A stretch of 47,504 nt of DNA from JAXGQD01 sp964574395 (GTDB taxonomy: Bacteria; Bacillota; Clostridia; Saccharofermentanales; Fastidiosipilaceae). Positions 19,747 to 28,228 of the stretch are shown piece by piece (the first letter of the stretch is position 1; each line of letters starts with the position of its first letter). The notes under the pieces were generated by a model that was not told the origin of the DNA, did not search any database, and worked only from the letters and a program-made list of their open reading frames with translations. Both the position numbers and the translations under genes were made by a program. Where the stretch lies: the NCBI GenBank assembly GCA_964574395.1, contig CAZNNL010000008.1, positions 1 through 47,504 on the forward strand, written 5' to 3'.

Positions 19747-21388
19747 AGGTTTTTTTAAAGAACAAATGGCAGAAGCCAAAGCGGTGGCTGCAAAACAACA
19801 GCGCACCCCTTTAAAAGCCGCCAGCCCACGCCTCTTATTCGCAGGCGTAGCTGCTGACAGCGGTACAACAGCCGTCCATTTGTCGTTTCTTGCCGCCATG
19901 AAACGCGCAGGCATGACAGTCCAACCCTTCCACGCTGCCGGGTCAGAACAAGAAGCCGTACTACAAGCCTTCGTCAGCGGACGCTTGCCACGGCTCTTGG
20001 ACGATTGGCTCTTAGACAAAGAAACCTTAAGTTTTTTATTGAGCAAGCACAGCGAAGATTGCGTCTTATCCACCATGGAAGGCGCCGGCGGTTTTTTCGA
20101 CGGTCTCTATAACGACGAAGCACAACGCTTGGGCGAAATACCCGGACAAGTCCCCACAGGATCCGCGGCAGCCTTAGCACTACGCTTAGACTACCCAGTC
20201 GTGCTGATAATACGCCCGCGTGGCAGCAAACAATCCGTACTTGCCGAGCTATTAGGCTATTTGGATTGGTATGGCGAAGCAAAGAAAAACCTCCGCCAAA
20301 GCTCGGCTGCCGGCATTCGAGGCATTATTTTTAACGAAGTTGCCGCTGGAATATACCCCGAACTAAAAGCCTATATTGAGGAACAAACCTCACTCAAGGT
20401 ATACGGCTTTTTACCACCCTTGCCACCATTTTCTTTGAAACTATCTACGCGCGCACTGGGTGACCATAGCGCACCTGTTTGGCCAAAGCTTAGAAAATCC
20501 ATTGATATTTTGGCAGAGGCTGGCAAAACAAGCCTCGACATCTCAGGCCTACGCGCCCTTGCCAACGAAGCCCCCTTGCTATCACAAGACACCCCACCGG
20601 GACTTTTAAGTCTTCAAAAAGACAGCCAAGCCCTCGGCGCGGTACGTATCGGCGTTGCCCTAGACCGTTGCTTCTTCTCCTACAACCAAGACAACTTAGA
20701 ACTTCTCGCCGAATCTGGCGCTAAACTCATACCCTTCAGCTTACTAGAAGACCAAAGCCTTCCAACCGGCCTAGACGGTATGTACATCGGTGGTTTGTAC
20801 TGCCCTGAAATTCTACCCCTCTTAAGTCACCGTGGACGCCTTGGCCAACAAATACGTCATTACACCGAGCAAGGTATGCCCATTTTCGCCGAAGGCCAAG
20901 GCGCAGCTTACATGAGTTGCAACTACTACAGTGCCGATGGAACACGTTGGCTCATGTCCGGTGCCCTACCTTATGACGCAGTAAGTCCGGCAGAAAAACA
21001 TCAGGCTCTATATTCCGCGCAAGTCGGAAAATTACAATTAGGCGTCGAACACGAACCCTGGGAAGAAGCTTTTCTCAACCAAGACGAAGACTTAGATAAC
21101 CCCCGGGGTATATCAACATGGCAAGTACCCTATTGTCATCTAGTGGCACGAACAAGTGGCCTCCTGCTAAGCAGCAACGAAAGTCTCCGCGCTTTAGGAA
21201 CCGGCCAGCTAACACGCAGCAGACAATGCACCGATTTCCAAATGGCAACACCAACCGAAAGTTCCTTCCTAACTGGCATCAACCGCTCGTCTGTGCATAC
21301 TTTAGATGCCAGAATTTTACTCTACAGCGCACCAGAATACGTTTTACAATTCATGAAAGCCGGAATTAAGTATCGCAATCGGGTGTGA
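19721..21388 (+). CDS. CbiA/CobB-like protein lacking P-loop lysine and glutaminase cysteine
   Basis: Overall layout of cobyrinate a,c-diamide synthase: an N-terminal ATPase-like domain (PRLLFAGVAADSG, VQPFHAAGS, STMEGAGGFFDG, VVLIIRPRGSKQS, GIRGIIFNEV) and a C-terminal glutaminase-like domain (VRIGVALDRCFFSYNQDNL, LDGMYIGGLYCPE, PIFAEGQGAAYM). In true enzymes the loop reads G-x-GKTT and the elbow reads AECGGLMYL. Here the loop is ADSGTTA (45-51) without Lys, and the elbow is AEGQG (390-394) with Gly for the nucleophile Cys; the late RGHEFHYS motif is not seen. The ATG has a strong GGAGG and overlaps the previous gene by 26 bases, so the two are coupled. A binding or structural role is more likely than amidation. 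Confidence 0.65.
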   Translation: MATERQAYRGFFKEQMAEAKAVAAKQQRTPLKAASPRLLFAGVAADSGTTAVHLSFLAAMKRAGMTVQPFHAAGSEQEAVLQAFVSGRLPRLLDDWLLDKETLSFLLSKHSEDCVLSTMEGAGGFFDGLYNDEAQRLGEIPGQVPTGSAAALALRLDYPVVLIIRPRGSKQSVLAELLGYLDWYGEAKKNLRQSSAAGIRGIIFNEVAAGIYPELKAYIEEQTSLKVYGFLPPLPPFSLKLSTRALGDHSAPVWPKLRKSIDILAEAGKTSLDISGLRALANEAPLLSQDTPPGLLSLQKDSQALGAVRIGVALDRCFFSYNQDNLELLAESGAKLIPFSLLEDQSLPTGLDGMYIGGLYCPEILPLLSHRGRLGQQIRHYTEQGMPIFAEGQGAAYMSCNYYSADGTRWLMSGALPYDAVSPAEKHQALYSAQVGKLQLGVEHEPWEEAFLNQDEDLDNPRGISTWQVPYCHLVARTSGLLLSSNESLRALGTGQLTRSRQCTDFQMATPTESSFLTGINRSSVHTLDARILLYSAPEYVLQFMKAGIKYRNRV

Positions 21389-21419
21389 ACCTGGTGTGCT
21401 TACGGGGCTGTAGCTTTTA

Positions 21420-21716
21420 GTCCAGATGAGGGTGGCTGTGGCCAAAAGATGCGACTGACGTAGTGTGGGTTTTACGGGGCTGTAGTTTTTTGTCCAGATG
21501 TGGGTGGTTGTGGCCAAAAACTCCGACTCCCGTAGGGGGAGTTTTACGTGAGTACAGGTTTTTGTCCAGATGTGGGTGGCTGTGGCCAAAAACTCCGACT
21601 CCCGTAGAGCGAGTTTTACGTGACTGCAGGTTTTTGTCCAGATGTGGGTGGCTGTGGCCAAAAACAACGACTCCCGCAGAGCGAATCTTACGTGACTGCA
21701 GGTTTTTGTCCAGAGC
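21420..21716 (+). repeat. Array B: 72-bp tandem repeat, four units plus partial
   Basis: The marker GTCCAGA starts at 21420, 21492, 21564, 21636 and 21708, an exact 72-bp period. Each unit holds arms GTTTTTGTCC and GGCCAAAAAC separated by 16 bases, so each can form a hairpin. The period is a multiple of three and both strands stay open through it, but there is no ribosome site, so I do not call a gene. It starts about 30 bases after the stop of the CbiA-like gene. Confidence 0.85.
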
Positions 21717-22250
21717 GTTTGATTAACAATCAAAGCAAAAGATTCTTTCCAGAGCCAAATCCAAAAAAATAGATGATACTTCTATGCATTTCTCTTGCTT
21801 ACGGTGGTTGCGTTCGTGCTTATTAAGAGAAATGTGTGATAATTGGATACTTATTAGAAATTGTGGTGTAGATTTATTACAACCACAACATCTTGTATGA
21901 CAATTTGATTACAAAGTCGATTGTCTATTGAATCGAACTTTTGACTACTTTAAACTTACTTAAGAGAAGTAAAAGCTCAAAACGGCTGGTTATTAGGGTA
22001 AAAATAGAAAAAAGACCGTTTCCATCGTCTCATCAATATTTATTAACAAATAAATCCTTTCAAATGAGCGTAATAGTTCTGTAATAATTACAACATGATG
22101 GCGTAATGTGTCGTCAAAAATTATTGAGATTATGACAACTCCGACTATTCATATAGACGTCTTTAGAGGTCGATGTAAAGGCAAATTATTTGCTTAATTA
22201 AGTGGAGAATTTTGTGTTTTAGTGTCAAAACAATTCAAATATTTAAATGC
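21717..22250. other. AT-rich gene-free stretch
   Basis: About 530 bases, clearly more AT-rich than the neighbours, with no open frame of note. One perfect 10-bp inverted repeat stands out: CATTTCTCTT (21787-21796) and AAGAGAAATG (21825-21834). No gene, RNA or element is recognised; a lost gene or a horizontally acquired piece is possible. Confidence 0.5.
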
Positions 22251-22286
22251 AAAAAAAAGCTCTCATCTCTGGTTTTGATGAGAGCT
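22251..22286 (-). terminator. Terminator for the C39-like gene
   Basis: On the - strand AGCTCTCATC (22286-22277) pairs with GATGAGAGCT (22267-22258), a perfect 10-bp stem, followed by T7 (22257-22251). It lies 67 bases after the stop at 22353. Confidence 0.85.
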
Positions 22287-22352
22287 ATTATAATATTTAA
22301 GTATTTGATTCACGTCGTCTTGTGTTAATAAGACGATCGTTTTGAAGGCGAG

Positions 22353-23114
22353 TTAATTATGTTTGACCCTCGGTCTGAAAGCAACAAAGGCTCCGCCTAA
22401 TTTACTATGTTGAAACCAATCCACTAAATCTATCTTGATTTGTCTCTGGTGATCAATCACTTCAAGCACACAAGACTTGAAATCAGATGAATACTCGATT
22501 TGAATAATTGAGACCCAGTGCCAAGATTGGATTGAACTTAATTTACCTTTGTCATAGATAAGCCATGCAATAGGAATATCATAGATTAAGTTATGGCTTA
22601 TGAATTGTAATAATTCCTGCCATAGTTTCGCATTTCGTGGCTTTAACCATGATACAAGAAAACGTCTAGTATCGAGAGGAACACCGCGTGCAGCAGTGTA
22701 GTCTGTAAAACCACGCGACATCATTGATGAGCGCCATAGACCAATAGGTGCTGGCTTAACATAGCGCCACATATCATTCATGTGTGCCAGCATTTCGTTT
22801 TGTTCTAGTAAATAATCAGAATCGATAAAACCTTCACTGCGACTTATGCCTTTATATGGTTTGTATAAACTTACCATATCTGGCTTTCGGGCAATGTATG
22901 CTGCAATGAGTGCTGCAGTTGTTGGCCCACAACCACGTTGTTGACGATAACTTTGTTCATACCATGATTGATCGGGCCCTGGACTCATTTGTCCATTTTT
23001 TAGTCGCACAGACAACCATTCAGGATGCTTTATGCTTCTAGAGATTGTTTCAACAATCTCACTCTCTGTTTCGGTATTCTTATTATTTTGAAATTTTGAA
23101 AACAGAGTAGCCAT
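22353..23114 (-). CDS. Peptidase C39-like / papain-fold protein
   Basis: Predicted cysteine peptidase of the C39-like fold. SYRQQRGCGPTTAALIAAYI (near residue 60) has the oxyanion Gln, the Cys nucleophile and the GPTT helix start; SWHWVSIIQI near residue 200 supplies the His, and VIDHQRQIKIDLVDWF fits the strand that follows. There is no signal peptide or ABC exporter fusion, so this is not a bacteriocin processing transporter. ATG 23114 is set by GAGGAG seven bases upstream; a GTG five codons earlier lies inside that ribosome site. It is a lone gene with its own terminator and a likely extended -10 promoter at 23174-23182 (TGCTAGAAT on the - strand). The substrate is unknown. Confidence 0.65.
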   Translation of the reverse strand: MATLFSKFQNNKNTETESEIVETISRSIKHPEWLSVRLKNGQMSPGPDQSWYEQSYRQQRGCGPTTAALIAAYIARKPDMVSLYKPYKGISRSEGFIDSDYLLEQNEMLAHMNDMWRYVKPAPIGLWRSSMMSRGFTDYTAARGVPLDTRRFLVSWLKPRNAKLWQELLQFISHNLIYDIPIAWLIYDKGKLSSIQSWHWVSIIQIEYSSDFKSCVLEVIDHQRQIKIDLVDWFQHSKLGGAFVAFRPRVKHN

Positions 23115-23246
23115 ACTAAATCTCCTCACGCATCATTCACGAGACAATATTATCTCAAAAGTGATTAACTTAAATTCTAGCACAATTGTATGCGATTCTT
23201 GGCTTTTGATATTTTCATATTGGCGAGATTTCTAATCTTAGCTGTA

Positions 23247-23285
23247 AATCCTGGCGCCGTGCCAAATTAGTCGTAAATTTGGCAC
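23247..23285. repeat. Dispersed 39-bp palindromic element, copy 2
   Basis: Near copy of 15163-15201, here with a perfect inner palindrome: GTGCCAAATT paired with AATTTGGCAC. It is 25 bases from the stop of the helicase gene (23310, - strand), in the opposite orientation to that gene, while copy 1 has the same orientation as its gene. No T-tract; a REP-like element fits better than a simple terminator. Confidence 0.75.
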
Positions 23286-23309
23286 AGACCCAGCGGCACA
23301 CACACAGCG

Positions 23310-26300
23310 CTAGCCAAGTAAATCGCGAAGTTCTTCTAGGCTCAGCTTTTGTAAACCATCTTCGCCAGCTTGAATGACGGAAGAAATGAGTTGGCGCTTT
23401 TCGTCTTTAAGCGCAGTGATTTTTTCTTCTATGCTGCCGCGTGCGATGAGGCGGAAAATCTGGACAACTTTGCGCTGGCCAATGCGATGTGCGCGGTCGG
23501 TAGCCTGGTCTTCCACGGCAGGGTTCCACCAGGGATCCAAATGGATGACCGTATCAGCGCCGATTAGATTCAAACCTGTGCCGCCAGCCCGTAGAGAGAT
23601 GAGAAAAATGCGTACTTCTCCGGCATTGTAGCGATTCGCCATGCTTAATCTATCGCGAGCCGAAACCGAGCCATCTAAATAAAAGTAGGCTATGTCCCTG
23701 GCCTCTAAGCGCGCTGCAACCAGTTGCAATAAAGAAGTGAATTGCGAAAAAATCAAACTGTTGTGACCGCTTTCAAGGAGATTATCTAGAAGCTCATCAA
23801 GCGCATCTAGTTTTCCACTGCCTCCATCGTAGTCATGGAGAAAAAGGGCAGGGTGACAACATAGCTGACGTAAGCGTGTTAACAGCGTGAGCACTTGCAT
23901 CTGCGACTTTCTGTATTCTGCTTCGTCACGCATCTGACGAAGTTCCTCTCTGGCACCTGATAAATAGGCGTAATACAGCTTGTCTTGCGCCGGACTCATA
24001 TCGCAAAGCAGCTCAGTTTCAATCTTATCAGGCAGCTCTTTCAAAACATCTTTTTTCAAACGACGTAATATAAACGGCTCCGTCAGCATGCGCAGTTCAG
24101 CTAATGCCGCTTTATTCTGCTCACGTGCAATCGGTAATTCCAGCTGTTCTTGGAATTGACTTTGTGTAAAAAGGTAGCCTGGCATGAGAAAGTCAAAGAT
24201 TGACCAGAGCTCGGAGAGGCTGTTCTCTATAGGCGTTCCGGTTAGGGCGAAACGTCTTTGCGCGTTAATCTTTTTTACTGCCTTGGCGGTTTGCGTCGCA
24301 GGGTTTTTTATGAACTGTGCCTCGTCTATGAAAAATGCGGAGAACTCAAAGGCACGTAATTCCTTGATGTCTTGGCGCAATACGGCATACGAACAGACAA
24401 CGACATCGGATGAGGCGATTTCTTCGATTTGGCTAAGTCGTAATTTTTTTGTACCTTCTAATAATAGGACTTTTAATTCAGGCAAAAATTTCTCCGCCTC
24501 CGCCAACCAATTGTAGATTAAGGATGTCGGTGCAGCTACGAGGACAGGTTCAGGGCGGGTTTTCTTGTTGAATGCGATGTAGGCGAGGGCTTGGAGGGTT
24601 TTGCCAAGACCCATATCATCAGCAAGAATTCCACCAAATCCATAATAGTCTAAGCTGCAAAGCCAGTTGAAGCCCGTTTTTTGGTAATTTCTCAGTACCT
24701 TTTTGACCTGCTCAGGAACAGGAAATTTCAAGCCGGCTGGTTCGCACAAGTCGTGAAGCATGGTGGTCAGGTCTGAGTTTTCTGCGGAGTCACGAATGCG
24801 TGTTTGTGTTTTGCCAGTATTAATTTGATCGGACAGTAGCTTGGCCAATGGCACAGCACGAAATGCTGGTAAAACCAATTGATTGTCCGTCTGTTTAGCG
24901 CCCCAATGTTCGAATGTATTTAGCAATTCCAAGCTTTCCAAAGCTGCGTCCGAAAGCTCCGCATCATCCAGCTCGGCTTGCATCTTGGACCATTCGACGA
25001 AGCTTCCATCCTTGAGCCGTGCGTAACCGCGTTTTTCGCGATAAGCAGACAGAATTTGCTGCATATCTTCTGCAGAGTATGGCCAATCTTCGAGATCAAT
25101 GCTGAGCATATTGTTACTTCGATCAAAACGCAATTGGGCGTGGAAGCTCCCCAAGGGTCTGACCATTAATTGTTTAAAGCGGCGACTCAGGTACAGTTCA
25201 GCCCCCTGTTCTTGCAGCGCGCTCAAACCTGAACTCAAGAATTCCATGAGTGAAGTTTCGCCGAAGAGATAGTATGAGGATGCCCCAAGTGCGTGGTGGG
25301 TGTTCGAGATGGCTTGTCTGGGGTTGTCTAAGAGCGTGCTGCGTGATTTTTTGCGGATAGCTTGTGTGAGAAAGCGAAATTGTTTGGCTAGTCTTAGAAA
25401 TTGCGCTTCCTTTTTGTAATCGCGCACAATGAGAGGTGGTGTAATTGAAGTTCCGACTTCTAGCAAGGACTCGCCGGCTGCGTTGTTTGGTCCATCTTCC
25501 ATGAGAACCGTGAAATCTTCTGCGAGTGGGTGAGGATTAATCATGTATGGTCCGTAGGCAAAAGCAAGCTGGAGCCGTATCCCTTTGCCATCCTGATCTA
25601 ACCACACAAATGTTTTAAGTTCTTCATGCACCAAGTTTTTGGCTTGTTCCGGTGCCAGAACCAACATATCGGACTGATGCAAACTCGGATAGATACGGGT
25701 CAAAAAATCACCTGCATGTTTAGGTGAAAAGTCTAAGCTTTGCCCTTCGCTTAGCGCTAGTTGAGTGAGCAAAAGACGCGCAGTCGCCGTGCTTACATCT
25801 TGAGCCTCCAAACGATAAATTGTTCTTTGATAGAGAAGCAAGGCTCCATCGCGGGTTAGTAAGCGCAAGTCCTCCGAATCTTCTTTGGCCTTCAAAGCCT
25901 GAGGGCTATACACGTGCACTGTTCTATCCTGCGCATCACGCAGGGTCAGACTCAACAAATCAAAGTGTGTCTGGGCCGATTTCGCCCATGAGAAGGTGAG
26001 TGGTGGGAAGCCATTATGGACTTGGGCGGGAGAGGGAGGGTCGTTTTGCCCCCATGAAATTTTTAAGGAGAGGTCTTCAATATTATTGGCAAAACCATCA
26101 AAAAATTCCCAAAGCCGCTTAGGATTTAAGACCACATTACTCCCCGCAAAGGCACTGCTTTTCGCAATATACTCATACGGCTGACGCTCGACCGAACGAT
26201 TCCATAGCTGCAAGAGCCACTGCAAAAACCGCTCACCGGCAGCATTGAAACGATGCACCTTAGGGTCAAAATCTAGCGCTTGCCCAAAGAAATGGTGACC

Positions 26301-27104
26301 CCCGGAAGCGACGCTTTGTAGGAAAGCATCCATCTGTTTGATTTTATAGCTTTTGCTTTGATCTTCTCGCGTCAAACGTATTTGTGCGGAAAGTAGCGCT
26401 ATCTCCGAGGTCAGTCTTGGCAATTGTAGGTGCAAGTCGAAAGCGAGCGAAAGTTCTGCGCTGTCGTCCTCTGTTTCGACATCCAGGTCCCTGGCTTGTA
26501 TAGCGCGAAGTTGCATCAAGCGTGCGGGCGCGGTCTGTTCGGCTAGTGAGTAAGGATCGGTACTTGAAGAGGTGGCGGTATTTTGCTCAATAGAAGTTGA
26601 TCTGATGGCGGCCGCTGAGGCATCGGCAGAAGTAGTTCTAGCAACAGTCTCCGGCATAGCGTTTTTTTCGGCTTGCGAAAATGGAGCAGGAGACTTAGTC
26701 TGTTCGCTCGTCTCCGCTTCTTCTTCAACGTAGGGTTTTCTACCTCTGGCAAAATCAGCCGGAACCTCTGGCACCTGACCTTGCCAAATAGGCAAGTTCT
26801 CCAGTTTCTCATTCATCGCGCGCACCAAAACAGCCACCATGTGCTTGCAACAGCCTAAATACTGGCGAGCAGCAGGGCAGTTGCATGAGATGCGTTTGGG
26901 GCGATCGCGCTGGCTAAGCGTAATCTGGACAGTATAAGTCGTGTCAGAATTGCTACTTTTTACTTTTGCCAAAAGACCGTGAATATTATCAAGGTAATAA
27001 AGAACCTGTAATTGCGAACTCTGCGCCAAAGCCTTGCCTCGTGCATAAACCTTCCCGTTTGTCGCTAAATTTTGGATTTCGCTAAGCGTGATACTAATTT
27101 GCAT
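23310..27104 (-). CDS. SWIM zinc-finger SNF2-family helicase
   Basis: Large Swi2/Snf2 DNA translocase, about 1264 aa. The N-terminal part has a SWIM zinc finger, ISCNCPAARQYLGCCKHM (C-x-C-xn-C-x-H), then a long low-conservation region with a Ser/Thr/Glu-rich linker. The motor fills the last third: GFGGILADDMGLGKTLQALA (motifs I and Ia), SSDVVVCSYAVL, FIDEAQFIKN (DEAQ, motif II), RRFALTGTPIENSLSELWSIF (III), SLIFSQFTSLLQLV (IV), ISLRAGGTGLNLIGADTVIH (V) and DQATDRAHRIGQ (VI). ATG 27104 is fixed by GGAGGAAGG; the TTG at 27122 lies upstream of it. Such proteins are common single genes in Clostridia and Bacilli; the role is presumed in DNA repair or transcription-complex remodelling. No nearby partner (no methylase or DISARM-like genes). 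Confidence 0.93.
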   Translation of the reverse strand: MQISITLSEIQNLATNGKVYARGKALAQSSQLQVLYYLDNIHGLLAKVKSSNSDTTYTVQITLSQRDRPKRISCNCPAARQYLGCCKHMVAVLVRAMNEKLENLPIWQGQVPEVPADFARGRKPYVEEEAETSEQTKSPAPFSQAEKNAMPETVARTTSADASAAAIRSTSIEQNTATSSSTDPYSLAEQTAPARLMQLRAIQARDLDVETEDDSAELSLAFDLHLQLPRLTSEIALLSAQIRLTREDQSKSYKIKQMDAFLQSVASGGHHFFGQALDFDPKVHRFNAAGERFLQWLLQLWNRSVERQPYEYIAKSSAFAGSNVVLNPKRLWEFFDGFANNIEDLSLKISWGQNDPPSPAQVHNGFPPLTFSWAKSAQTHFDLLSLTLRDAQDRTVHVYSPQALKAKEDSEDLRLLTRDGALLLYQRTIYRLEAQDVSTATARLLLTQLALSEGQSLDFSPKHAGDFLTRIYPSLHQSDMLVLAPEQAKNLVHEELKTFVWLDQDGKGIRLQLAFAYGPYMINPHPLAEDFTVLMEDGPNNAAGESLLEVGTSITPPLIVRDYKKEAQFLRLAKQFRFLTQAIRKKSRSTLLDNPRQAISNTHHALGASSYYLFGETSLMEFLSSGLSALQEQGAELYLSRRFKQLMVRPLGSFHAQLRFDRSNNMLSIDLEDWPYSAEDMQQILSAYREKRGYARLKDGSFVEWSKMQAELDDAELSDAALESLELLNTFEHWGAKQTDNQLVLPAFRAVPLAKLLSDQINTGKTQTRIRDSAENSDLTTMLHDLCEPAGLKFPVPEQVKKVLRNYQKTGFNWLCSLDYYGFGGILADDMGLGKTLQALAYIAFNKKTRPEPVLVAAPTSLIYNWLAEAEKFLPELKVLLLEGTKKLRLSQIEEIASSDVVVCSYAVLRQDIKELRAFEFSAFFIDEAQFIKNPATQTAKAVKKINAQRRFALTGTPIENSLSELWSIFDFLMPGYLFTQSQFQEQLELPIAREQNKAALAELRMLTEPFILRRLKKDVLKELPDKIETELLCDMSPAQDKLYYAYLSGAREELRQMRDEAEYRKSQMQVLTLLTRLRQLCCHPALFLHDYDGGSGKLDALDELLDNLLESGHNSLIFSQFTSLLQLVAARLEARDIAYFYLDGSVSARDRLSMANRYNAGEVRIFLISLRAGGTGLNLIGADTVIHLDPWWNPAVEDQATDRAHRIGQRKVVQIFRLIARGSIEEKITALKDEKRQLISSVIQAGEDGLQKLSLEELRDLLG

Positions 27105-27210
27105 ACCTTCCTCCGTAAACAATTATTATAGCATCTTAGTTAGTTTGAGGTTGAAAAACTGATATGCGTTACCCCGAGCAGACACCTTTCAACGCCGCCT
27201 TCCGTAGTAA

Positions 27211-27350
27211 CCTTTCATAGCAAAAAATCCGCTGTATCAAGACGGAATTTGATAGAGCGTGTTTTTTGTGACAAATTCCACCTTTCATAGCAAAAAATCC
27301 GCTGTATCAAGGCGGAGTTTGATGGAGCGTCGTTTTTGTGACAAGCTCGC
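27211..27350. repeat. Array C: 70-bp direct repeat, two units
   Basis: CCTTTCATAGCAAAAAATCC starts at 27211 and again at 27281, giving two 70-bp units. Each unit holds a dyad, CAAAAAA..CGCT facing AGCG..TTTTTTG, so each can form a hairpin. It lies between the helicase promoter side and the LPXTG gene terminator. Bases 27123-27210 show nothing else. Confidence 0.75.
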
Positions 27351-27373
27351 GTTTCTGACCAATCTGGTTTAGA

Positions 27374-27406
27374 CCAAAAAGCCGCATCCGAAGACGCGGC
27401 TTTTGG
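27374..27406 (-). terminator. Terminator for the LPXTG surface protein
   Basis: AAAAGCCGC (27377-27385) and GCGGCTTTT (27396-27404) form a perfect 9-bp stem. It is 35 bases beyond the stop at 27441 on the - strand and ends in T5 in that direction. Confidence 0.85.
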
Positions 27407-27440
27407 GAATTAAATTATTGTAATTTTTGTAGGGAAATTT

Positions 27441-28228
27441 TTATTTTTCGTCACGTTTCACAAAGTAGCGTTTGAGTCCAATGAGCAGTGTGGCTGCAAG
27501 CAAGGCGATGATAGCGAAAGTGGTAGCATTCGTGTTTGCTTCACCTGTTCTAGGTAGTGCCTTCGTTGTAGTTGGCGCGGGCGAGATTGTAGTTGGGCCA
27601 GTCGTTGGGGGTTGGGGAATGACTGGACCGTTAGGAGCAGTTGTTGGCGTGGGACTAGGAGTGGTAGGCTCAGGAGTCGGACCGGCTGGACCTGGTGTGG
27701 GGTCGGCAGGACCTGGTGTAGGATCAGCAGGACCTGGTGTAGGATCAGCAGGACCTGGTGTGGGATCGGCAGGACCTGGTGTAGGATCAGCAGGACCTGG
27801 TGTAGGATCAGCAGGACCTGNNNNNNNNNNNNNNNNNNNNNNNNNNNNNNNNNNNNNNNNNNNNNNNNNNNNNNNNNNNNNNNNNNNNNNNNNNNNNNNN
27901 NNNNNNNNNNNNNNNNNNNNCAGGACCTGGTGTAGGATCAGCAGGACCTGGTGTAGGATCAGCAGGACCTGGTGTCGGTTCGGCAGGAACCGCTGTCCAC
28001 ATCGCATAAACGGTCATGTTTTCTTGTATGACATTGCCAAAATGAAAGGGCGTTGTGCCTGCTTCATCAATGTACCAGCCATCGAAAGTAAAGCCTTCTT
28101 TGGTTGGATCTTCGACTTCAGTTGCCGTTCCGCCTTCGACCACAGTCTGTGCTTCGACCTCTGAACCGCCCTTGCTATCGAAAGTAAGTGTGAAATTCTC
28201 TAAGGCGCGAGCCGTGAAGAAAGTTGTG
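27441..28228 (-). pseudogene. C-terminal part of LRR surface protein: Flg_new repeat, PTPGPAD repeats, LPXTG anchor
   Basis: This is the downstream part of the gene that starts at 29246, in another frame. Reading from about 28228, a Listeria-Bacteroides type repeat appears (FTLTFDSKGGSEVEAQTV, then EGFTFDGWYIDEAGTTPF), then a wall-spanning PTPGPAD heptad tract, a Pro/Thr stalk, and a sortase signal: LPRTGE, a hydrophobic helix (TFAIIALLAATLLIG) and the basic tail KRYFVKRDEK. The tract contains 100 N (27821-27920), so its true repeat number is unknown and the frame across the N is arbitrary. Without the upstream frame it has no signal peptide and cannot be exported, so the two parts must have been one gene. 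Confidence 0.85.
27695..27980. repeat. 21-bp tandem repeat encoding PTPGPAD, with 100-N gap
   Basis: Units such as GGACCTGGTGTAGGATCAGCA repeat every 21 bases on both sides of the N run at 27821-27920. It encodes a seven-residue Pro-rich wall spacer. The gap is where the assembler could not resolve the repeat; 100 N is a standard placeholder. Confidence 0.9.

Noticed and set aside
21420..21716. CRISPR-like regular spacing
   Set aside because: The whole 72-bp unit repeats; there are no unique spacers and no cas genes nearby.
21344..21733. 129-codon open frame on the - strand made of 24-residue repeats
   Set aside because: It starts at a TTG without a ribosome site, overlaps the 3' end of the CbiA-like gene, and is explained by the 72-bp hairpin repeat.
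23310..27104. Part of a defence island (SNF2 with NERD or C39 genes)
   Set aside because: The genes are not in one operon, the NERD gene is 4 kb away with cutC, and no methylase, phospholipase D or other defence partner is present.
27472..28164. Gly/Val-rich open frame on the + strand
   Set aside because: Antisense shadow of the Pro-rich PTPGPAD tract of the surface protein.
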